Below are positions 56,601 through 64,000 of a stretch of DNA of 64,000 bases, piece by piece. The first letter of the stretch is position 1; every line of letters starts with the position of its first letter. Position numbers and translations under genes: made by a program. A model generated the notes under the pieces. That model made no database searches. It saw only the letters and a program-made list of their open reading frames with translations, and was not told the origin of the DNA. The DNA is from Branchiostoma floridae (taxonomy: Eukaryota > Chordata > Leptocardii > Amphioxiformes > Branchiostomatidae), in assembly GCF_000003815.2 (NCBI RefSeq), contig NC_049980.1, positions 1,109,065-1,173,064 of the forward strand, given 5' to 3'.

Positions 56601-57627
56601 TGCAGATCTACATCATCTACGGCGCCACCGTGGTGTTCGTCATACCCTTCTGTATCCTGTCCTACACCTACACCCGCGTGCTCGCCAAGGTGTGGATCCG
56701 GGCCCGGGCGGGAAGCCCCCGCGAGCTCGCACGGCAGGCCGACGGCAGCAAGAAGCTCAAGCGCCAAGTGTCGTGCGTGGCGCAAGCGGGTAACCTCCTG
56801 CCACGTGCCAAGGTGAGGTCACTTCTTATTTCAGCTATCTTACAACATTATTCACAATCATTGAGATATCCAAGGTAGAAACTGAAGATTCTAAATAACT
56901 ACATTTTCAGACACTTGGCAAGACCAATAACAGACTGTGATCAGCAAGATGATTGTCATACACTTCACTGTATTTGCATAATCCGAGGAATAACTTCCTA
57001 ACACATTGCATGCAAATACGTCCGTAAGGCAATTTCGATCACATGTCCGCAATAAAAGAAACATGTCATTTCTCCTAAACAAAAGCAGTAGGTCGGGCCA
57101 AACATTCCATGTGTTTATTTCAGTAAGTTAGAAGATCGTTTAACCCTGCCATATATGGTATCATGCCTTGTAACGGTGACTGACAGTTCTGTCCTGCACC
57201 CCCACCCACACTGCCCCCTCCCCACCCAGGTGAAGACACTGAAGATGACCCTGGTGATCATCATGGCGTTCGTGCTGTGCGGTCTGCCTTACTTCATCGT
57301 GGAGATCAAGGTCGCGTTCGGGGGCATGTCTCAGGTTAGTCTGTGTTTGCTATAGTGTGCGCGCATGTGTGTGTGCATGTATGCGTTTTTAAATGTGCGT
57401 GTTTGCTTGTTTGTGTGTGCGTGCATGTGTGTGTGCAGTGCGTGTGTATGTGTAAGTTTGTGTGTATATGTATATATATATGTGTGTGTGTGTGAGTGTG
57501 TGTTTGTCTATCTCTCTCTCTCTGTGTTTGTGTGTGTGTGTATGTGTGTTTGTGTGTATCTGTGTGAGTTTGTAGGTTTTGTGGGTGTGTCTCACTCTGT
57601 TTATGTGTGTGTGTGTGTGTGTGTTTG

Positions 57628-57665
<38 letters not shown>

Positions 57666-58091
57666 ATGTGTGCACATGTGTCTATGTAAGTTTGTGTGTG
57701 TGTGTGTATGATGTGTGTGTCTGTGTGTGTGTGTGCGCGCACGCTAGACGTGATGATGATAGCACATACATTTGTATTTGTCTTCATTATCTGATCTAAT
57801 CCTTTCCCGCCGCCTCAGCTTGACGTGGACGTGTACGCCGTGCTGGGCGTCTTCGCTGTGGCCAACAGCGCCGTCAACCCCTTCGTCTTCCTCTTCTTCA
57901 ACTCCACCAACAAGTTCGTCCACAGCCTGGAGCAGAAGTGCTGCTTCGCCTGCCTCAGCAAGAAGCGCGTGCGCGAGGGGGTGAAGCGGATGGAGGTGGT
58001 CATCGCCTCCTGGTCCCCCAGCCGCCGCTCCAGCAAGCCCTCGCTTCAAGTGACTGTCAAGAGGGCCAGGACCCTCAGCGCACAACTTTAA
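53239..58091 (+). CDS. class A GPCR, GnRH/vasopressin/corazonin-related, 416 aa, five exons
   Basis: Exons 53239-53667, 55292-55459, 56537-56812, 57230-57334 and 57819-58091, all joined in phase 0, with AG acceptors and GT donors. An acceptor-like CCCTCCTTCAG at 53212-53222 suggests a 5' UTR exon starting at 53223. The first ATG has a good context (GGCATGG). The N-terminus carries N-glycosylation sites at N24, N36 and N50. Landmarks: N80 (TM1), D108 in TVADLL (TM2), C136 and C209 (TM3-ECL2 disulfide), D160-R161-H162 at the end of TM3, KTLKMTLVII (start of TM6), C308-G-L-P311, N346-P-F-V-F350, and a CCFAC cluster at 367-371. The KTLKMTL segment and the WMAGDVGC/LALDR context are typical of the GnRH, vasopressin/oxytocin and corazonin/AKH receptor group. 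The exact ligand cannot be told. The gene is much more GC-rich than its surroundings. Confidence 0.85.
53611..54797 (+). repeat. 12-unit minisatellite derived from the exon 1 / intron 1 boundary
   Basis: Unit starts at 53611 (in the exon), 53719, 53823, 53931, 54020, 54125, 54226, 54350, 54451, 54540, 54629 and 54733; periods 89-124 bp. Each unit has the coding block for MEDAWMAGDVGCRVVKFGQ or a close variant, the donor-like CAGGTTTG (changed in some), and a (TTTG)n stretch of variable length that explains the period differences. Long frames across it rich in VCLFVCLF are by-products of TTTG. Confidence 0.92.
55292..55459 (+). CDS. GPCR exon 2 (TM3-TM4)
   Basis: 56 codons from VFAIIASSN to AYVFRE, between CATGACAG and GTAAAG. 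Contains the DRH triplet and the TM4 tryptophans W176 and W183. Confidence 0.88.
55499..55738. mobile_element. F5b MITE, copy 3, in GPCR intron 2
   Basis: GGCCCCCTTTCCACTAGACG at the left, GCCGTCCTAGCGTTCACAAT then CGGAAAAAGGGGCC at the right. Colinear with 40434-40673. Confidence 0.75.
55833..56505 (-). mobile_element. F13 GC-rich element in GPCR intron 2 (gap inside)
   Basis: On the minus strand, CAATTGCACCGGTGCCCGTC, GACCCGGCCGGGCTCCGAAG, GTCCCGGTGGAATGCCGGAT (left part) and CAGGGGCCCGGCCGTACTCA (right part) appear as in the plus-strand copy at 58375. The order of the two parts differs from 58375 and a gap lies between, so two copies are possible. Confidence 0.55.
56131..56340. other. assembly gap (210 N)
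   Basis: N run in GPCR intron 2. It does not touch an exon by the model above. Confidence 0.99.
56537..56812 (+). CDS. GPCR exon 3 (ECL2, TM5, ICL3)
   Basis: 92 codons from VQDEDGVPLC to NLLPRAK, between TCAACAG and GTGAGG. It carries the ECL2 cysteine C209, TM5 with the conserved proline in FVIPF, and a basic third intracellular loop. Confidence 0.88.
57230..57334 (+). CDS. GPCR exon 4 (TM6)
   Basis: 35 codons from VKTLKMTL to FGGMSQ, between CCCACCCAG and GTTAGT. The TM6 rotamer motif reads CGLP; most relatives have CWxP. Confidence 0.88.
57354..57740. repeat. (TG)n simple repeat in GPCR intron 4
   Basis: About 390 bp of interrupted TG with TA, TC and GC stretches, filling most of the 484-bp intron. 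Frames on both strands are by-products. Confidence 0.95.
57819..58091 (+). CDS. GPCR exon 5 (TM7 and C-tail)
   Basis: 90 codons and TAA, after GCCGCCTCAG. ANSAVNPFVFLFF is TM7; helix 8 follows with CCFAC. The last 20 codons or so and the stop are repeated twice downstream. Confidence 0.88.
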   Translation, partial: LDVDVYAVLGVFAVANSAVNPFVFLFFNSTNKFVHSLEQKCCFACLSKKRVREGVKRMEVVIASWSPSRRSSKPSLQVTVKRARTLSAQL

Positions 58092-58362
58092 GCGTCTGTA
58101 GAAAGTCTGCGGACAACACGTACGGACATGTGCACGGTCCATCCAGCAAGCCCTCGTTTCAAGTGACTGTCAAGAGGGCCAGGACTCTCAGCGCACAGCT
58201 CTGAGCGTCTGAAGAACGTCTGCAGACAACACGTACGGACATGTGCGCGGTCCATCCAGCAAGCCCTCGCTTCAAGTGACTGTCAAGAGGGACAGGACTC
58301 TCAGCGCACAGCTGTGAGCGTCTGTGAAACGTCTGCAGACAACCTGTACGGACATGAAAACT
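58030..58362 (+). repeat. three-unit tandem repeat over the GPCR stop codon, 113-bp period
   Basis: Units start at 58030, 58143 and 58256, each with CCAGCAAGCCCTCG, AAGTGACTGTCAAGAGGG, CTCAGCGCACA and TACGGACATG. Unit 1 contains the true C-terminus and TAA; units 2 and 3 lie in the 3' UTR. Confidence 0.93.
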
Positions 58363-58374
58363 GTCCAATTCAGG

Positions 58375-58615
58375 CTACGGTCCCAATTGCACCGGTGCTT
58401 GTCAGGGATGTAGGCCGGGCCCCGAAGCCTCAAATTTTTTCCGGTGGACCGCCGGATAAAGGGTTGTACCCAACAGACATGTGTCTGTGTCTATTTATGT
58501 TACCGGATCCCGGAATGATTTTAAGTTCGAATAAAATTAATCAGGGGCCCGGCCGTACTCAAATATATCCCGGGAGCCGCAGGGTATCCCATTGGGACAC
58601 ATGGTGGTCACATCC
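58375..58615 (+). mobile_element. F13 GC-rich element, plus-strand copy
   Basis: CCCAATTGCACCGGTGCTTG, GGCCGGGCCCCGAAGCC, TTCCGGTGGACCGCCGGATA and CAGGGGCCCGGCCGTACTCA in one run, just downstream of the GPCR tandem repeat. Confidence 0.6.
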
Positions 58616-60049
58616 GAAAATGGAAAAAAAAACGTGAATTCGAAAAAGATGGCCCTGCCTTAGGCGAGTGTCGATGTGGTCCTCATAATCAAACATAAAC
58701 TATGTGGATCACATTCTCCGTGAGTGCGAAACGGGTAGAAATAGAGGCATGTCTGAAATTGATCAATAACATGGCTGCAGTATTTGGAACGATTAGCTAT
58801 AATATGATGATGTGAGAAGCATGAGCTGTGCTCTCTTGATCCAGCCATTGGACAAGCAGACAGTTAAGAGTTCGAACTCATTGTAGCCGTCAGAAGGAGA
58901 GAGACGCACACACAGACGCGTATTCACCGCCCAGCTGAAAGTCACAGGAATCGACTGTAAGACACAGGAATAAGGCCAACGTTTCAGGGACAAATGGTCG
59001 ATGATTCAGTGATTGTTGGCATCACCACAGCCGCTCATCGGACTAGAAAGACACAGAAATCGTTGCGGCCTTCAATCCGTACAAGTGTTAAACGTTTGTG
59101 AGAGGTAAAGCTCTAAGCACCTAGGTGTGAGTTTGCAGCATGGTTCCGTGACTCGCTGTGCTTACGGACTAGAGGATTCGGAGTTCGATTCCCATTGTCG
59201 CTCACGGGACTCGTCCACTACACTGGAAAAAAAGTTCTAGTCTCCCTCAGCACAGAAACAAACATGACTTCAATACCGTCACCACTGAGCATTGATTCCC
59301 GATGATATACACAGTACAGTAGTGCCACCTACCGGACTACCGAAAAATTACAGCCAAGTTAATGTGTTGAGGAATCGGAACGCACAGGCCGCGAAAGAAG
59401 ACTCCACAATGATCTTGCAGAAACATTGTGCCAAAATACAGATCTTTTCGTGAGAATGTCGCTGTAATTACAAAATAACGACTGCGTGAGTTTTTCATTG
59501 GAAATGAAATAAGATAACGTTAGCACACTTATTAGGCTAGTACAGTAAGTAAACACAGATTGTCTACGTACGTAAAGTCATTCCTTATTTGCATTGTTTG
59601 TAAAATCTGGTACGTAAAAACCTGTGTACGTAAAACCAAACTCCATATAAGTGTAAACGTATTGTAACTGTTTATAAAGTTGGTTGCATATTGTGCACTT
59701 ACCGAGCTAGTCCTTAATTAATAATAGCCTCCGGCCAGTTGGGCAGCCCTGGCTGTATTTCTTTCATACAGAAACATAAATCAAATCAAATCAAAAAGGA
59801 CGTCAACTTCTAAGCCCCCCTTTAATGTCGACTGTGTTCGTTACTTGTACAACAGTTGTTTGAGTTATCAGTAAGTAACGATGCTTTTGATTGGTTGTTG
59901 CTCAAACGTTATGGACAGTTCCTTTCAGCGTATTCTGTGAGTCCAAATGTGTACATGTCATTAATGTATATATGATATGTTCTTCGTTTTGGGTGGATTT
60001 TTTTGTGTGTGCACATAATCATATATTAGGTTTTTACAGGTCTTAAGTA
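58616..60049. other. stretch with no supported gene; tRNA-like sequence at 59135-59210
   Basis: GAGTTCGATTCCC at 59181-59193 resembles a Pol III B box. The A box is weak and no full cloverleaf was found, so this may be a decayed SINE head. Nothing else is supported. Confidence 0.35.
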
Positions 60050-60270
60050 TAACGCAAGTTCACCTTTATCCGAGGGTAACCTATATTCGTTGTTTGTAAA
60101 AAAAAAAAGCGAATTTAGGGATATGATGCGACGGACGGTGATTTCAAATCGGAACATTTCGAAAATATTGCAAATTCGAAACCACATTCCGCAGATTTAA
60201 TACTCATAAATGTGCTGGTTTAAAGACAACGGATAAAGGTCACCCCGCGGATGAAGGTGAACTAGCGTTA
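60050..60270. mobile_element. F7 foldback/MITE, copy 3
   Basis: TAACGCAAGTTCACCTTTAT at the left, GATGAAGGTGAACTAGCGTT at the right. Same size and layout as copies at 5382 and 17119. Confidence 0.75.
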
Positions 60271-60499
60271 AATGTAAGCATGGCGAAAACCTAACATTGT
60301 AATATTTTCTAAATGGTATTCGATGTATCTGACATAAATTCACCTGACCTAGTGTGTAGTGAATTGACGCACAGCCAGACGACGTCGACCAATCAGAGGT
60401 TTCCTGTTTAGTGGTTAAGTTCGTGATGTTATCGAAAGCTGTTGAAAACAATGCAGTTACAATACAAAGTGAGAAAGTGGCGTTCAAAGATTGTATCCC

Positions 60500-60826
60500 A
60501 CAGTACACCCCTCAACGTGCAAATACGTGCTGTCTGCGTGCCAAAACGTGGGCAATCTTTTGGGATCCGTAAGTGGTAAATACCGTCTCCGTACGAACTC
60601 GTAGGGAATCTGACGGATTTTGGAGCAAACAGACACGCCGTAGAACTTTACGTGTAGGCAAAACTTTGTGTGCCATCGGGCTGCGGATTCGCCTCCCGTA
60701 CGCGCCAGTACGGGCGACGCGCCTGCCCTGTACAGCCTGAACGTTTTCAGAAATACTTGGCGGACGTGGCCTCCCAAAAAAACGTACGGACAAATTGCAC
60801 GTACGGCGGGTTGTGACCTTAGCTAT
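60500..60826 (-). mobile_element. F4 MITE, copy 4 (inverted)
   Basis: CAACGTGCAAATACGTGCTG at the left (outer TIR decayed) and AATTGCACGTACGGCGGGTT then GTGACCTTAGC at the right. Internally colinear with the complement of copy 1 (GGGCAATCTTTTGGGATCCG). Confidence 0.75.
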
Positions 60827-60860
60827 AGCTGGCTAGATATGTGGAAAGACAGACAGTTTT

Positions 60861-61075
60861 GGGTCGTGTGGCAAGATGGTGGGCCCAGAACCTAGAGGTC
60901 CTGGTTCGAACCCCCTGATGTAAATGATGTTGTGCCATTGAGAAGACATGACTTTCCCCATTCCATTTAGGTGTACAAATGGGTACCTAACTTGACTGGA
61001 GAGGTAAAAGGTGGTGGAAGGACAGAGAGGGGCTCCGCCTTCCAATACCGTGCCCTAGACACCTGCCTACTTACG
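60861..61075 (+). repeat. tRNA-derived SINE
   Basis: Pol III A-box-like GTGTGGCAAGATGGTGGG and B box GGTTCGAACCC at 60902-60912, followed by a core with GTGTACAAATGGGTACCT, GAGAGGTAAAAGGTGGTGGA and ATACCGTGCCCTAGACACCT. The core is of the type conserved in several deuterostome SINEs. No A-rich tail is obvious. Confidence 0.7.
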
Positions 61076-61479
61076 TAAACTCTCTTTACAGTATATTTCT
61101 GTTTGTGTGGACTTGTGTACAAGTGTAAAATGAACCTTGAATAAACAATACACATCCATTAAAGCCAACAGTATCTTTATTCAAACGAAAACCATGCAAG
61201 GAGCCTTAGTGATGATAAAGGTGAAATATCGGTAACATAAAGTAGAACCTCCTCTTGCGCCGAACTAGTAAAGATGTTGTGTTTCCAATGATTTTTTTGG
61301 TATTTTAGTTAGCCGAAGCGATGATTAACATATTTAAAGGCACATTATGCAGATTAATAGCTAATATGCATGAATAACGAGAAACGTTTATAAATCCACT
61401 GCATGATAGGACTCTCAAACTGGGAAATAGAGAAATATCGATAATTATCCATTATTATGCTAATGAAGGCCTCATTTGA
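61076..61479. other. stretch with no recognised feature
   Basis: AT-rich; no further fibrinogen-domain exons were found here on the minus strand, where the next exon of the fragment at 61480 would be expected. Confidence 0.4.
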
Positions 61480-61607
61480 TGAGTCCGTGTCCATATCACA
61501 GAAGACCAGGAAGCCGCCCAGGTTGTCCCGTGGATAAACCATGTACACGCCGCTGGGCGTGGTCTCGTCGTTGTCGAGGATGTCCTGACAGTCTAGGGGC
61601 TTGTCGG
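61480..61607 (-). pseudogene. fibrinogen C-terminal (FReD) domain, first-exon fragment
   Basis: On the minus strand, DKPLDCQDILDNDETT then PSGVYMVYPRDNLGGF then LVFCDMDTDS is a clear match to the start of a fibrinogen-related domain, with both cysteines of the first disulfide. The family normally continues GGGWTVFQRR. Here the sequence changes to an unrelated AT-rich frame right after CDMDTDS, and no GT donor lies at that point, although many FReD genes have an intron near it. No other FReD exon is seen in the window. It is most likely an orphan or duplicated exon fragment. FReD proteins are often secreted lectins, but a role for this piece is not supported. Confidence 0.65.
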
Positions 61608-61691
61608 CTTCCGTATCGTTTTTATTGCCTAGTATGGATGAATGGCATACTTGAAGTGTTTTCGCTACACACGCCAGTATATACAACTTCT

Positions 61692-61800
61692 AGTCTCCCC
61701 AAATATAAGCTGGAAGTAAGATAGACATTTTAGGCCCACAATTAAGGATTAGTTCCCACTCCGCTAACATAGTGTAGAGCATGCGACGCGTACATGTACA
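61692..61800. repeat. 109-bp direct repeat, left copy
   Basis: Matches 62168-62276 with about four substitutions, including GTAGAGCAT and CGACGCGTACATGTACA. Confidence 0.9.
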
Positions 61801-62167
61801 ACAAGATTGGCAATGGAAAACATACATTGCCATGACGACGGTGGCTGTTGTAGGGTTTTTTGACCAGTGCAAAATGTGGAAATAGCATTGGAACGGGTTT
61901 GGCAGGTAGGTGCGCGTGCATAGACTGGAACTTCCCTGTAGCACTAACCCTGGCACCTAGCCCACCTGTAACATAAACCTACAGCCAGTATATAGTGGAG
62001 AATAAAAAAAGAACCAACTGTTTCCAGCACTGAATGACTTTCTTGCACCTAATCCACATGGCTGTCCTACTTCACAATATTCCAGTCCTTGAGATAACTT
62101 GACGGTTGAACTTTCCACACAATGGACGTCCTCACCACCCACAGCAATAACAGTCGATGCAATTTCC

Positions 62168-62276
62168 AGTCTCCCCAAATACAAGCTGGAAGTAACATAG
62201 ACATTTTAGGCCCACAATTAAGGATTAGTTCCCACTCCGCTAACATAGTGTAGAGCATACGACGCGTACATGTACA
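62168..62276. repeat. 109-bp direct repeat, right copy
   Basis: 476 bp from the left copy. High identity points to a recent duplication or to the ends of an inserted unit (61801-62167 between). Confidence 0.9.
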
Positions 62277-62381
62277 AAATGCACATGTACCGTACCATGT
62301 ACTCTACATGTACGATACCATGAACTATGCCATATCACAAGGACCTTGCGCATGCACAAAGCGTACGTACAGGCAATCTAA

Positions 62382-62470
62382 AGCTAAGGGCACAACCCGC
62401 CGTACGTGCAAATACGTGCTGTCTACGTACCAAAACGTGGGCAATCTTTTTGGGATCCGTAAGTGGTAAG
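62382..62470 (+). repeat. F4 MITE, left-end fragment
   Basis: GCTAAGGGCACAACCCGCCG then TACGTGCAAATACGTGCTG. It breaks off after GGGATCCGTAAGTGGTAAG. Confidence 0.7.
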
Positions 62471-62737
62471 TATCTGCGCTGACCTGATGGTTTGCTCGGG
62501 CCGAACCGGCGGGTTTCAGGGTGCTACCGGCGGGACCGTGTACATGCGTCTCCTCACCAACCCCGCCATCATCGATCACAGGGTCCTTCACTCTACACTA
62601 CTATCTCATAAAGGATCCGGGTGAGAACTAGAGCTACGAGTTTATTGTTTATTTGAATCTATAACAGAGTGAATCGGGAAGGGGGAGGTGCGAACGAAGC
62701 TTTGCAAGTTGCTCTCTCGCACTAGTAGCTTATAGCT

Positions 62738-62966
62738 TACTTCCAGCACGTTGGCGGCGCTGCTGCGTCCAAAATAGGATTTGTGTTACCGTTGAAGTGT
62801 AATGAAAATATCATGCACAATAAAACGCACAAGTATGACTGAAAAGACACAAACACCAAAAGCCTTAAAATGATTGTTTTAAGATTTGTTTTTTAACGGT
62901 AAAAGTCGTTGTGCTTGCTGTCAAATCTCTCGAACACAGCGACGCCGCCAACGTGCCGCACTTTGC
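62738..62966. mobile_element. F5-related foldback
   Basis: CAGCACGTTGGCGGCGCTGC at the left against CGCCGCCAACGTGCCGCACT at the right. AATATCATGCACAATAAAAC and GTATGACTGAAAAGACA in the middle recall F5b. Confidence 0.6.
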
Positions 62967-62972
62967 AACTTA

Positions 62973-63120
62973 CATATAGAATACAACACGGTGTATTCCG
63001 TATCACCCGAGGTACCAGCCCGACCGCGGGTCGGATCGCCCGAAGGCCGGAGGGTGATGAGACCCGCGGGAGGGCTGGGACCGAGGGTGATGCGGAATAC
63101 ACCGTGTTGTATTTTATTTA
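62973..63120. repeat. ~148-bp foldback, GC-rich loop
   Basis: ATACAACACGGTGTATTCCG then TATCACCC at the left, GGTGATGCGGAATACACCGT then GTTGTAT at the right. The interior has a second inverted pair (GGTACCAGCCCGACCGCGGG / CCCGCGGGAGGGCTGGGACC, imperfect). Confidence 0.8.
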
Positions 63121-63589
63121 TGTCATACCCACCTGAGAAAACCCCTGGTTTGATGCGAAATGCGCCAGAAGTTGAACAAATTCTTTGCCCTCGAAAAAAA
63201 GGGTTGCAACAGTAATGTTCCAACGTCCGAATCAGGTATTCGAATTTTCGACAGCGCCACACTCGGCCCACTCGAAACAGTTCGATTTATTCGAATGGAG
63301 CCCGTGTGATACAACTTAGAGCCCGGGCCGTACGGAAAGTTATCACCCGGTCCGGAACACCCGTATCGTACCTGTTTTCGCGTCACAGGTATGACATAAA
63401 GAGAGATAATAATTCAAACAAACGCTGTTTTTACGTTTACGTCACACACATGTGGTTCTTTATGGATAGATCCTGCAAACACAGCTAAATTAGTCTGGTA
63501 TTTTCACATAGGAACAATACGAATTATGAGCGAATGAGTGACCCACAAAATACAGACAAACGTACAATTCAAATACATTGAATCCTACA

Positions 63590-63745
63590 ATAGATTTAAT
63601 ACAATAATCAATACAATATACATTATAAAGAAATTTCAAGACTACGTATTTACTAAAACTAATTTAGTCTCCAAGCAGATCCAACGGTGCCACAAGATAG
63701 TATCAAAGCTGGCCAAGGAGCATAGCCGGCTAATGGAGTCCAACG
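63590..63745 (+). CDS. possible orphan exon, unknown protein
   Basis: The frame 63538-63825 includes VFTKTNLVSKQIQRC and HKIVSKLAKEHSRLMESN, an amphipathic, probably helical segment with a normal protein-like composition. It is followed at 63746 by a strong donor GGTAAGTTT. A possible acceptor TTTCAAG lies at 63634-63640. I do not recognise the family. It could be the first or an inner exon of a gene to the right, or chance. Confidence 0.3.
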
Positions 63746-64000
63746 GTAAGTTTGATACTATACATTACGCACCGTGGATCTGGTTGGAGATTACCTCTGT
63801 TATCTTATTATTATCATACTTGTAAATCATACACTTTGCCATTGTAATTGGTGCAATCGTTGGATGATATTATGATTGTGTAATATTGAAATAATTGGTA
63901 TTCTCATTTTCTCTGGAACTTGCAAGAAAGATATATTTGAACAAATATCCTCATACTTTTGACCGTTTTAGAGAAATGGAGAATTCAGTAAGTTGTTCAA

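Noticed and set aside
57336-57799. Open frames on both strands of up to 144 codons (Cys/Val- or His/Thr-rich)
   Set aside because: Translations of the (TG)n tract in intron 4.

Overview
This is a 64 kb piece of a draft animal genome with five N-gaps; three are exactly 100 N and are probably scaffold joins of unknown size. Split coding exons, an L1-type element, a CR1-type fragment, an RLE-type non-LTR element, a Penelope-like element, tRNA-derived SINEs and a very dense load of small inverted-repeat elements all point to an invertebrate. A lancelet (amphioxus, Branchiostoma) is my best guess, from general repeat style and GPCR character. That is inference and no single diagnostic gene was found.

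Host genes are sparse. The one convincing gene is a five-exon class A GPCR of the GnRH / vasopressin / corazonin-related superfamily at 53.2-58.1 kb (+), 416 aa with all introns phase 0. A single fibrinogen-domain exon fragment lies at 61.5 kb (-), and a possible orphan exon at 63.6 kb (+).

Retroelements: an RLE-type non-LTR element interrupted by a gap (1-3.1 kb, +); a CR1-type RT fragment (3.3-4.35 kb, -); a Penelope-like element with perfect 210-bp inverted terminal repeats and a hammerhead ribozyme in each arm (13.3-14.8 kb, -); a 5'-truncated L1-type element with intact ORF2, poly(A) and 15-bp target duplications (22.3-27.25 kb, +); and several 3'-end fragments.

Non-autonomous elements recur throughout. 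I call the families F1 (ACCGG/CAGGTC type), F2 (GAAT-rich), F3 (CCCGGCCGGGC arms), F4 (GGGCACAACCCGCC), F5/F5b (TTGCGTCA or CTTTCCACTAG arms, some at TTAA), F6 (GTCACATTTGGCG), F7 (CGCTAGTTCACC), F8 (CACACNTGCGTATAT), F9 (ACAGTCAAACC, pogo-like), F10 (CCACAGCAAGTAAAT), F11 (CCTCCATGAAAT) and F13 (GC-rich CCGG). One F3 copy sits inside an F2 copy, and F5 elements interrupt a three-unit tandem array.

The most unusual features are the two hammerhead ribozymes in inverted arms of the Penelope element, and the fact that the GPCR gene has turned two functional boundaries (the end of exon 1 with its splice donor, and the stop-codon region) into tandem arrays.
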